A stretch of DNA of 64,000 bases from Hypericum androsaemum (taxonomy: Eukaryota > Streptophyta > Magnoliopsida > Malpighiales > Hypericaceae). The stretch spans positions 14,577,570-14,641,569 of the forward strand of contig OZ023186.1 in assembly GCA_963995505.1 (NCBI GenBank). The letters are read 5' to 3'. Both the position numbers and the translations under genes were made by a program. The notes under the pieces were generated by a model that worked only from the letters and a program-made list of their open reading frames with translations, made no database searches and was not told the origin of the DNA. Positions 53,417 through 63,252 of this stretch are shown in pieces (within the stretch, counting starts at the first letter, position 1; each line of letters starts with the position of its first letter).

Positions 53417-53876
53417 TCTTTTCCACAAAAAAGAATTATGTTGTTGCCGGTCGCCACATACGAGTGTCAAGGTCTGTCTATGATCTTTTATTTTCAACTC
53501 TAAATGTGCCTTTACAGCAGCGTTCCTAATCAACTGGCTGCATAAGAAATTTCAGAAGTTAAATACCACAGAGATTAAAATTTACTATGGTTAAGTGAAT
53601 TTTCTGCTTTTCTTAACAAGTTACGGAAGATTTTAAACATAAACTTTATGTTGTGTAACCATAGTAGGAACCCAACTGATGTGACCGATGCTTCGCGGGC
53701 TGTTTGACCCGGGAGTTGTGCTACCATGTAAACCCCTTTGGATGGTGATCAAGAGAACTTAGCCATCAATCTGTCTAAAAAAGAAAAAAGAACATTGCAA
53801 TGTAGTTATGTCATGCTTCAGACGCCTCAGTTATTAACTCTTCGTTCCAGCTTTACGATGATGGTTTCTCTGTTTG

Positions 53877-53882
53877 AATAAA
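53877..53882 (+). terminator. Possible poly-A signal of the UBP5-like gene
   Basis: An AATAAA within GTTTGAATAAAATAG lies about 460 bp after the stop codon at 53414-53416. Position and motif fit a plant near-upstream element, but there is no transcript evidence. Confidence 0.35.
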
Positions 53883-53899
53883 ATAGAAAACCATCATTA

Positions 53900-55509
53900 A
53901 CGGCTTTGTCGCTCATCATTTAAATAACTCATACAAGTCAAGGAAACGGAAAAATGTCCGATCTTTCTCTGGTGCTTCCCTTGTGAGTCTCAAATTTACA
54001 ATCTCAGGCGTTATGACATTGGACAGTAATCTTGTCATGTTGCAGGTTCTCGGGCTGCAGTAATTTAGTACCAAAAGGGCCGTGGGTTGTTAACGAGAAC
54101 AAGAATTCTTGACCGGCTTTGGAGGTTGATTCCGTGGAGACGACATCAATTTCCATTTGTTTCTGGTGAAAGCTCGGGCTAAAATCGACAAGATTGAATA
54201 TCAACGATTGCGGGTAACATTCATGCATCTCTGAAACTGATATTTATGATCTAGTTTTGAGGTTATGCTACGCATTGTTTGCATCAAAGCGTCTAGTCCC
54301 GGCTCTGTAGCATTGTAGAACGGGTTGTGCAGTAGTAGTCCGCCTTAAGGGAGGGTCCTTATGCATCACCATTCAATCCGTCTGTTACATTATTCATAAT
54401 GCTGTCTGTTACGCCGCATACACAGAAGAATATAGATGATGGGGTGGTAGATCTCTCGTTCATCAGGAACTTCTGGTTTTTCTCCCATGTCAACTTGGGT
54501 GAATGCATGTAATTATATTTGCATGATTTACTGTTATTCCTAGTAGCAAAATTTGTGATCCATTTATGGCTGTATATTTCTTGAGAGGAGTTTGGGACGT
54601 TGGTAAGCTATTGCCTCACTGACTAGCTAACAAGGTTCAAGCCCTCCTCGGGCGGATATCTCCTTTTGCTCTTCAAGGAGGGCAGATTCATCCTCGGCAT
54701 ATGGGGTATTAGCAGTCGTTTTCAGCTGTTGTTTCCCCCTCCCAAGGGCAGGTGCCTCTCGCAATAGTATTTTTTTACTTGCGTAAGACTTGAATTCATG
54801 ACCTCCTTAAAGTGGATCAAGGTTCCTTACCTCAATAACGTTGATTTTTTTTATTAACAAAATTTGTTGGGGCAACGGTACACGATTCTCTGTCTTTCGA
54901 TTGTTAGCTAGGAAAAAGTTTGTTCGAACATTTAGCGTGTAATCTTCGTACGTGAAAGAATGAGGGAATTACTTTTAGCAGCAACTCGTCAAATAGTTAA
55001 CATCATTCAAAAAAAATTATTCCCAAGAAAATTGGGACTAGCTAAATAATTGTGAAGGTACAATTGGGTTCAATAAGCAAGACCATTAAAAGAGAGGAAG
55101 CAAAACAAGGACAAGAAGTTGAATTCGAAGAACGCAAGAACTGGGATTTGGATAAATTGGGTTCAATGTCGTGGCCTAATATATTCTGCAGAAAATTCGT
55201 AGCACGTTTATCCTCCTACGGTGAAAAAATTCCGGACGAAACAAATATGGAGGCAAGGAGTACAGTGAAAAATTATTTGTCAAGCTTTGAACTTTTTTAA
55301 ATCCATCAAGAAAGATGTGATCGACATTGGTTTAAATTTAGGTGTTGTATTTTGTGAAAAGAAAAAGGATGTGATAACTATTTTTGTTTGGAGATTGGTG
55401 CCAAACGTCAAACTTAGTGTAAATATTCCAAAGAAAACTTTGGAATATTTCAAATTTTACAGATAAAAATAGAGATAAACGTGAGTGTAATTTTAACACT
55501 GAAATGCTA
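53900..55509. other. Intergenic region
   Basis: No supported gene. Short frames at 54004-54228 (minus) and 55052-55300 (plus) have no recognisable domain. A GGTTCAAGCCC-like box near 54634 recalls a tRNA-derived repeat but lacks a convincing partner box. Confidence 0.45.
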
Positions 55510-55576
55510 AAGCCAAAGGGCTTCTAGCTCAACGGCACAAGGCGTTGTAAATATCTAGGAAGTCCAAGTTCAAACC
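55510..55576 (+). repeat. tRNA-derived SINE-like sequence, plus copy
   Basis: TAGCTCAACGG (55525-55535) resembles an RNA polymerase III A box and AGTTCAAACC (55567-55576) a B box, about 32 bp apart. Together with the conserved stretch around GTAAATATCTAGGAAGTCC this resembles the head of a plant SINE. An inverted copy lies at 56103-56167. Tail and TSD were not resolved. Confidence 0.5.
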
Positions 55577-56102
55577 ACAAATTTGTCTTAATCTGTGATT
55601 CGTCTGCCAATGGGTCCAAGTAACAAGAAATTTGGATTCACTAAAGGATTTTGAGTTCAAACTTCTTAAATGTAAAACATACTAATGAGAGAATCACATA
55701 CTAAAATAAAGTCGATAATAATCAACTCTAATATTAGAGTCACACAAAAAAATCTAGAAAATTTGTCATTCGTTTCTTAAATCATTTTCTATCAATTCTC
55801 TTTCTAAAGGTGGTCGACGCAGTTTCAGGTTGACGATGCTCACGTAAGACATTACGTCACGCATTTCATTTGTACTCGACACAGCAATTACATCTTTTTT
55901 ACTGGCAACCTTTAAAGCCAACCACATGGTGACTTCTTAGAATTGCGAGTTCCCAGTGGAATTTGTTCGCCAGAAAGAGACTCGTCCGCTGGTTTAAGAT
56001 TTTTGAGACTTATACATTAAAAAAACCATTAACTCATTATTTTAAGATTTTGAATTAGATATAAAATGTTAGTATGATACTTTTTTTGAAAGGTAAATTA
56101 CT

Positions 56103-56167
56103 GAATCCTGGACTTCCTAGATATTTACAACTTTTTGTGCCGTTGGGCTACAAACCCTTTGGCGTTA
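56103..56167 (-). repeat. SINE-like sequence, inverted copy
   Basis: The reverse complement matches 55510-55573 at roughly 85 per cent, including GTTGTAAATATCTAGGAAGT. The similarity stops just past GTCCAGGATT, so only the head is shared. The two copies form a 65-bp inverted pair with a spacer of about 530 bp. Confidence 0.55.
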
Positions 56168-57555
56168 GCATGATACTAAAATAAATTAATTTGTAGTCGG
56201 TGCTGTTCACATCCATGCAACATGTTACGCTGCAAAAAAAATAAAAACTTTGTATAAACTTTCATGGAACAAACTATGACAGCCAGTTTAGCTTTGTCAT
56301 TGTTAACGAGAAGTTAATAGATACAGTAATTTTTTTTCCTATCACATTTTATTAAAATTAACCCAAAACTTTAAAATAATAAATAAGTAAAACTTTTACA
56401 TTAAAAAAATAAGTTCACAATCATTGTAATTAATAGTGTGATAATTAATCCGATACGAAACCCATCCAGATAAATTTTGTACGTATGAGGTTTGTCCTTT
56501 CAAGGTTTGTCCTTTCTATACCGTGGCATTGGTGATTGTGGTTCTACCCTTCAAAATCGTCCTTGGTGGTTTCATTGTATCAAACACTTAACTTGGATAT
56601 GCATCCACTGCCGGTATCGGCGTGCCGTTCCCACTCGTTGTCTGTTCAGGCGCAACGAGTTGGGACCAAAGACTACCGACCCTATTATGTTGGCGGTATT
56701 AACAAAAAGTTGTCACCTTTTTCTGCAAGACCATAATTGAGACGACATGTGTCAGCGGTGTCAATTAACTTTTTTGTTTTATCCTATTTGGTATCCAAGC
56801 ACCTAGTAAATTGACTAATTTGGATTTGAATCAACTAGGATCTTAAAAAGTCTGATCTCGAATCGAATAGAACTAGACGAGACTTGAGTAGCGGAGCAGG
56901 CAAATGCGGCACTGAACTTGGCCGTACAAATGGACATGACTTGGGAGGAAGTTGATGTTCCAACTGTACTTCAAGAAACTAAGAATGCGGCAAGGAGAAA
57001 TCCTCAAACAAAGATCTTCAAACCCCTATAATTGTGGTGTCTTAATTTTGATTGGGAATTATGGATGAACTTTAGGTGGTGACAAGGTACTTTTGGAAAA
57101 TTGTAATTGAATAGTATTTTCCTTTATTTTTTTCTTAGATACGTGTCTATCTAATTTTTAGGTGCTCAGTTTTGTGTGTAATGTACGACGGTAATTACTT
57201 TTGATAGTTTTAATACAAATTTACTTATAAAAAAGACTTTTTAAAAGTGACAAAGTCTTTCAAAAATTTAAATCCAAAATTTCTTGGTACAACAACTGAC
57301 TTGTTGGATGATAATGATACAGGAAAACTAGTTTCCGTTCAATCGTAGTGATCGAGCTGAACTTCTAAAACAAGGACCTGTTTTCGGCCTCATTCATGTG
57401 AAAATCGACAGGTGAAATTTTTGTTTATAAATTCACATTCAAAAAATAGGGTGGGTGAAATTTGGATCTTATGAGTTTAAAATTAGGATTCACCCCTCAA
57501 AAAGTAAAAAACTAAACGTTGGTTATCGGTGATATGCAAAAAAATTTTGGTTTGT
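56168..57555. other. Intergenic region, nothing identified
   Basis: AT-rich sequence with small open frames and no domain or element ends recognised. Confidence 0.45.
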
Positions 57556-57559
57556 TATC

Positions 57560-57631
57560 TTTTGCGCGATCTTGTGGGACATTTGGAAGCAACGAAATCG
57601 AATGATTTTCGATGATAAGAGTTGGGACCGA
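57560..57631 (+). pseudogene. LINE-type retrotransposon fragment
   Basis: The frame FCAILWDIWKQRNRMIFDDK ending SWD matches the W-x-IW-x-x-RN-x-x-x-F signature found near the C-terminal zinc-binding region of plant LINE reverse transcriptase ORFs. Nothing else of the element was found on either side, so this is a short relic and the call rests on one motif. Confidence 0.45.
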
Positions 57632-57899
57632 GAACTCGTTGCATACTATTGTCCTACGCGCCAAGGAGTGGATGGTTTGGCCGGGGGCAGCAACAAACTT
57701 GGGCGGGCAAGACTTTCTCGTGTATTCTCTTGGGTTGAATTAATCTTGCGGTTTTAAGGAGAATCGATTGAAGCATGTCCCGATCTTTTTTGCATACGTG
57801 TATGGATGTACAAAATTTTTGGATGGGTTGCGGGGAAAAGAGAACAATAATCTGAGACAGATCTGGAGTGGTAGTTTCAAGGTTAGTCTATAGTATATT

Positions 57900-58494
57900 A
57901 GACTAGGCTAAATTATGAACTACAAATTACGGGCTAAGGAAAGGAAAAACAACAATGATAAGTAAAGTAGTTGTGCGTTGTGTTGGTGATGTCCGTCTTT
58001 CTTGCCTGAGCCCTTCTTATATGGAGTGACATAACTTCCGCGCCTTCAGAATCCTAAACTGCCTCCAAGACCGTCGGCTCCAAGTCTCAATCCCGAGAGA
58101 TCCACTTCAAGTTATTTGTTCCTAATATGACAGGATCCTCCCGGCTCAGTACAAGTCGTCTTCCTTAAATGAGTAGATCCCGTCCTCGAATAGGAAGCTT
58201 TCAAAACGTGATGACCAAGCAATCGTGGCCTAAAGAGAAACTTACCAAGTCTTGCCAAATATTGAGAATCTTGGCTCAAGTTAGGAAAATATAGATCGAC
58301 TTGACCTTCTCGAATCTCCCACGCAAAATCTCGTCTAAAGTCTGTCATCGCCGAAGATGGATATCTCGCCAGGCCCAAAGTGAATCCCAAAACGGGCTCA
58401 AACTAACGGCCTCCCCAACCAAAGTGAACCTACTTCCGGAATTGCCTTCCCACCCACGAAGGTCAAATGAGCTTCCCGCTCTGGTCCAAGTTGG
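57900..58494. other. Spacer without a recognised feature
   Basis: No gene or bounded element. GC content rises toward the minisatellite region that starts near 58495, and the sequence may be part of the same large repeat. Confidence 0.4.
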
Positions 58495-58740
58495 CTTCTC
58501 ACCTTCGGCTTCTCGTCTTAGGCTTCTCGCTTGACTTCTCGCCTTAGGCTCCTCGCTCGGCTTCTCGCCTTAGGTTTCTCGCTTGGCCTCTCGCTTGGCT
58601 TTCTGCCTTAGGCTCCCGCGCGGCCTCTTACTTAGCCTCTCGCTCGGCCTCTCGCTAGGCCTCTCACTTGACCTCTCTCTCGACCTCTCGCTTGGCCTCT
58701 CCCCCGACCTCTTACTTGGCCTCTCGCCTATATGCGTGAG
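58495..58740. repeat. Degenerate CTCGCTTGGCCT minisatellite
   Basis: Variants of GGCTTCTCGC, GGCCTCTCGCTTGGC and ACCTCTCGCT follow one another with unit lengths of about 12-20 bp. The reverse strand is open as a run of SERPSERPSER-like residues, which reflects the repeat and not a gene. Confidence 0.75.
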
Positions 58741-58910
58741 AAGAGCGTCCCACCCGGACTCACCTATGTGAGCGAGAGGGGCTTCTCGCCCGGGCTCGCC
58801 TACGTGAGCGAGAGCGCTCAAAGTAGAACCGGCCTCCCGCTTTCGTCAATAAGGCAGTATACCGCCCCGCCAAGTCCAAGTTGGATTACCGTCTATAAGC
58901 TTGAAACTGC

Positions 58911-59035
58911 CTTCCCGTCTACAAAGCCCGGAATCACCTTCCCACCTATAAGCCCAGAATCGCCTTCCCGCCTATAAAGTCTAAGTTGGCTTCCCGTCTA
59001 TAAGCACAGAATCGCCTTCCCGGCTTGAGGGCTAA
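58911..59035. repeat. 26-bp tandem array, five copies
   Basis: CTTCCC starts copies at 58911, 58938, 58964, 58990 and 59016, giving spacings of 27, 26, 26 and 26 bp. The unit contains GTCTATAAGCCCAGAATCG-like sequence. Confidence 0.8.
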
Positions 59036-59044
59036 GGCACCCAC

Positions 59045-59240
59045 CCAGATATATCGACTTCACAGACCGAAGTGTCCAACCCGGACATATCGATTTCATG
59101 GATCGAACTGTCCAACCCGGACATATCGACCGCACTGACCAAAGTGTCTAACCAGGATATATCGACCTCACGGACTGAAGTGCCCAACCCGAATATATCG
59201 ACTTCACGGGCCGAAGGGCTCAATCCGGACATATCACTTC
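59045..59240. repeat. 36-bp tandem array, six copies
   Basis: ATATCG (ATATCA in the last copy) starts at 59051, 59087, 59123, 59159, 59195 and 59231: exactly 36 bp each time. The consensus includes CCAACCCGGACATATCGAC. On the plus strand it can be read as a 12-residue repeat like SNPDISTSRTEV. Confidence 0.9.
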
Positions 59241-59262
59241 AAGGGCGAAGGCCTCCAACCCG

Positions 59263-59425
59263 GGCTCCCACCTCGAAGGTCAAAGTGACCATCTAGGCTC
59301 CCGTCTCGAAGGTTAAAGTGACCATCCAGGCTCCCGCCTTGTAGGTCAAAGCGTTTGTCTGTGTTCCTGCCTTGTAGGTCAAAGCGTACATCTGGATTCC
59401 TACCTTGAGGACCAAAGCATCCTTT
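59263..59425. repeat. 33-bp tandem array, five copies
   Basis: AAAGTG/AAAGCG/AAAGCA occurs at 59282, 59315, 59348, 59381 and 59414: exactly 33 bp each time. The unit has the form GGCTCCCGCCTTGTAGGTC followed by AAAG. The minus strand reads as an 11-residue repeat like GGSLDGHFDLR. Confidence 0.9.
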
Positions 59426-59459
59426 CACCTTTACCCGAATTGTTGACCTGCTTGCGCCC

Positions 59460-59960
59460 TGAATCGGAAGATATCGTAAACTACAAAGTCATGGATCTAT
59501 GTCTTGGCTTCGTACAGCAATTTGAATCGTCTCAATCCGTGCTTTAGATAGAAAGTTATGAGTATTTTACCGAGGAGCATCACCCAGGTGGGTGGGAAGT
59601 GGACGGAACCGGGCTCCCGCCTTGGTCTTGCAAGCAGGAAGCAGACCAAAGTGGGAAGCGGACCGAACCGGTCCGGAGTGGGATCAGTTTGAAGTAGACT
59701 TTTGACCACCTTTCGTTTTGAATCAGAACTACAAAGTTGTAGAATCAGCTCAATCTGATATCCGAGTCAAAAGCTATCGTTGATCTACCAAAGTCTGTCA
59801 GAATTCATCGAGCAAGCTAACACCGGGACTTGACGCTTTGTTTAGACCCGCTTCTGTCCTGAATTAGGCAAGGCTCTTGAAAACAAAGTTGTAGATTCAT
59901 GTCTCGCCTTTCCATAGCCATAAGAATCTCCTTATTCGAACCTACGAGTCTAGAGTAACG
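59460..59960. repeat. Diverged relatives of the 19.5-kb 177-bp repeat
   Basis: Blocks such as CGTAAACTACAAAGT, GGCTTCGTACAGCAATTTGA and CGTCTCAATCCG (59467-59550) align with the unit at 19478-19990. Two weaker, shortened copies follow near 59725 and 59870. This block with the adjacent minisatellites may be the LTR or 3' region of a large gypsy element (inference). Confidence 0.6.
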
Positions 59961-60683
59961 ACCAATTTACCATGGAAGGACGTTGTCATCCAAGGAAAAG
60001 CCAAAGTTAACCAAGGACAACCCAACAAAGTGATCTATCGTCATCGGTTTTGACCTAGTTCGATCGTCATCGGACTCGATAGAGGGGAGGCCATCGACAA
60101 TCTCTTTCCAACTCAAAATCGGAAGTGATTGCTTTGAGACAACACTGCCCACCGGTCACTTTGAGACCACACCGGTCACCGGTCACCCGATCACTTTGAG
60201 ACCACACCGGGTACCTCAAAATATGTTGACAATGCTGAGATTATTTTTGTACCTCAACATGATGATATAAAGTGAATTATTTATAAAAAAAAGTAAAAAA
60301 CTCAACGTTTCATTCCCAAATTTACCTCCTCGATTTCCAATTTGGCAAACGTTTCATTCTCGACGTTTCACGACGTACGAAAAGAAATTTAGTGTGACGA
60401 AACCGAAATTTCCTGATTAATTTAAAAATAAATACAATAGAAGCAATCAAAATAATCAAACAAATCATATGCGAAAGACAAGTTAACAGAAAAAACATGG
60501 AAAAAAGTTAAACGGAAGTCTCCAATAAAGCGATAACCCATTTTTCCTATTAACGGTGTTTCTCGTTTACTGCATGTGAGAGTTATAAAGAGACAAAAAA
60601 TTTGCATTAGTTTAAGATTAAATATTTCGAGTAGAGAACATAGTTTTCAAACTATCTTCAAAAATAAAAATCGAGAGCATTTG

Positions 60684-61285
60684 TGTGATATCCCGTTAAT
60701 GATTTGTACTATCTGAAACGCCTTAAGTGATTTGATTGGTATTATCCATATCAACAAGTTGCACCTTCTTTTTCGGCACACATTTTGAGAGAATTTCAAG
60801 GTTAAACACGTTTGGCCGAGAGTAGGATCAGGATGAGTGACCTCCTGAGAAGTTTCTGGGATGTGTGCGAGTGAGGACAAAGCACGCTAGAAATGACTCG
60901 TGTTGGTCTGTGGAGACAGTCGGTCGGATCATGGGGCATCACATTTGGTATCAGAGCAAAAACGGTTCTGGGACTGTTTTGTGTTCTGTCTGGCTCGACG
61001 AGGACGTCGCTTTTTTAAGTAGGGGTGAATGTGATATCCCGTTAATGATCTATTCTGTCTGAAATGCCTTAAAGTGATTTGATTGGTACCATCCATATCA
61101 ACAATGTGTACTTTATGACACACATCTTGAGAGAACTCCAAAGTTAAATATGTTTGGCCGGGAGTAGGATCAGGATGGGTGACTTCTTGAAAAGTTTTCG
61201 GGATGTGTGCGAGTGAGGACAAAGTATGCTAAAAAAGACTCATATTGGTCTATAAAAATAGTCGATCGGATCACGGGGCATTACA
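60684..61285 (+). mobile_element. Cassandra TRIM retrotransposon, complete
   Basis: LTRs at 60684-60943 and 61030-61285 start TGTGATATCCCG and end GGCATCACA or GGCATTACA. The 86-bp internal region has a tRNA-Met primer-binding site (TGGTATCAGAGC, 60946-60957) and a purine tract, AAGTAGGGGTGAA, before the 3' LTR. The TSD is ATTTG at 60679-60683 and ATTCG at 61286-61290 (4/5). Each LTR carries a 5S-rRNA-like segment (60799-60866 and 61131-61205) with GAGAGTAGGATCAGGATG and GTGACCTCCTGAGAAGT, the feature that defines Cassandra. There is no coding capacity; it would depend on other elements for mobility. Confidence 0.93.
60799..60866 (+). promoter_or_regulatory. 5S-rRNA-like RNA polymerase III promoter segment in the Cassandra LTR
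   Basis: The order of AAGGTTAAACACGTTTGGCC, GAGTAGGATCAGGATGAGTG and ACCTCCTGAGAAGT follows the A box, intermediate element and C box of plant 5S rRNA, with several substitutions. In Cassandra elements this region can bind the polymerase III machinery. Activity of this diverged copy is unknown. Confidence 0.7.
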
Positions 61286-61290
61286 ATTCG

Positions 61291-62240
61291 ACTTGATATT
61301 TGTTCGAACACTAGTGGTAGTCCGAAAATTGCCTTCGGCTTTCTTACTCCAATCCAAACCGAAATCAACTTGTAAGTGGGGCAAAGATAAGATCTCCGGT
61401 CTACCTTTTGAATTTATATAACCCATTAGATGAGGTTCATAATCAGTTGGTTGTCGTTTCTTTCTTGTAGCATACCGGAGATTCTGCTGGTTAATTACTA
61501 GATATAGATTTGTCAGAATTAGATCCTTATGTTTCTCCAGTGGGTTAATTAATTATTATTTTTTTGGTGGAAGGTTAATTAATTAATTTTCAGGTGCTGC
61601 AGATTTAGATATGAATCATATGTTATTATTCAAAATTTACAAAGTACCATGTTTGGATCGTGCTTAATTATTGTAATTTCTGGGTCGTGCTCTAATCACA
61701 ACTTACAGGAATAAGGAATAATCGCCTCCGGGGTTAGGCATTATTAAATTTTTATAATCAAGGGGCATGACCCTAACTTTTATTAAACGAGTACGACTGG
61801 GTAAAATAATATCCTTTAAATCATTGAATTATATCTCTAAACAACATGGTAACACAGAATCCGGACGAAAAGTAGTCAAAAGAAAGTGGAAAGAGCATCC
61901 GCAATACGATTCCTCCTCTCCATTTGGACATTATTGGTTATGCTTATATAGGATCTGGCTAGCTAAGAAAAACTTGCAACATCTTCAGGGGTTAGGCAAT
62001 GGAGTCGTTCTGGGAGGAGGAAGACCTCCTCTTAATGCTTGAGTTCCAGTGAAGAGGTAGTGAGAGGAGACGGAGGAAAAGGAAGGAGGCGGTGCAACGT
62101 GTTTCTTTCTCATTTTTTTCTATTTTATTTTTATCAAATGAGAAAATAAAATGACATCATGTTTACGTCGATATGGATGTCAACTAAAATGGTGGTATGC
62201 TAAGGTATTTAACTCAGCAGCATAATACGTAAAAAATATA
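61291..62240. other. Intergenic region, nothing identified
   Basis: AT-rich with a short open frame (61767-62042) lacking any recognised domain. No RNA gene or element ends seen. Confidence 0.45.
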
Positions 62241-62255
62241 GCGATGGGTAGAGTA

Positions 62256-63252
62256 AGTAGTGGATTAGATCCGGAGTGAAGGGTTCATTCCGAATCGTTT
62301 GGACTGAAGAGACCGATAATGACATACTAAGGTTACGATATTGGCATGTCATGATTACGATATTGGCAAGCCCAGTTTTTGATAATGGCCCGCGTGCTAC
62401 GACAATGGCAATGCCCAGTTAGGGGTGTGCATTCGGTATTTACCAATCCCAATTACCGAATACCAAATTTACCGAATACCGAAGTGCTAAAAAAAGTTCT
62501 GCTGATCCCGATCCCGAACAGTATTTGGTAAATTCGGTATTTATTGAATTAAATTTTGGTAAATTCTGTATTTTCTGAATTTACCAAAATTTTTGAAAAT
62601 TTTATAATTCATCATTAGATTTAATCCAAAAATGCAAAATAGTTTCAATAAACACAAATTCATTCTAATAAGTACAAGTCCATAAAGTCTAATTAGTATA
62701 AAGTCTATCTAGAGCATGGACTTTTTAATGAGGTCGAGGAATTTTTTGGTAAATTATCTATAATTTGACATATATATTTGGTAAATTATTATTTCGGTAA
62801 ATTCGGTAAAATATCGGTATTTATCGAAATTTACCGAATACCGATATTTACCGAATTTCTCAAAAACTTCCTACCGAATTGATTACCGAATACCGATTTA
62901 CCGATCCCGAACTACCGATTACCAAAATTTTACCGAATTTACCGAATTCTAATTAACATTTGCTCACCCCTATGCCCAGTTAGCGATAACGGTATGTTGG
63001 TGATCCTTTGTCAGACCGATAATGACATGCTACGGTTACAAACACTGGCATGCTACGGTTACAACACTGGCATGTCACGGTTACGACATTGGCATGCCCA
63101 GTTATCGATAACGGCATGTTGGTGATCCCTTGTCGGGGCACAGGCTTTTTTTATTTTAGTCTCCAAATTTTAACTTTTTTACAAAAAAGCCCCCGCGTGT
63201 TCTTCAGTCCAAACAGTTCGGAAAGGGCCCATTCCGGATCCAATCCAATCGC
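62256..63252. mobile_element. TIR element filled with GGCATGCC motifs (MULE-like)
   Basis: Inverted arms of about 48 bp (62262-62310 and 63201-63246) share GGATTRGATCCGGA and TTTGGACTGAAGA. Identical GGGTAGAGTA flanks at 62246-62255 and 63253-63262 form a TSD of 9-10 bp, which fits Mutator-like insertion. The interior holds about ten variants of TGGCATGCCCAGTTA and TACGGTTACGACA. It is interrupted by a hAT MITE at 62420-62972. No transposase. Confidence 0.7.
62420..62972. mobile_element. hAT-type MITE (innermost insertion)
   Basis: Ends TAGGGGTGTGCA and, inverted, TAGGGGTGAGCA, with a perfect 8-bp TSD, TGCCCAGT, at 62412-62419 and 62973-62980. The interior is made almost entirely of variants of TTACCGAATACCG and TTTACCGAA in both orientations, giving a long imperfect palindrome. 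No coding capacity. Confidence 0.93.

Noticed and set aside
54004..54228. 74-codon minus-strand frame downstream of the UBP5-like gene
   Set aside because: No domain or splice partner; overlaps the presumed 3' flank.
54600..54860. Possible SINE with a GGTTCAAGCCC box
   Set aside because: No convincing A box at the right distance, no second copy in the window and no TSD.
59072..59296. Plus-strand repeat protein with 12-residue units
   Set aside because: No start context, promoter or conserved neighbour; the frame is most simply a by-product of a 36-bp minisatellite.
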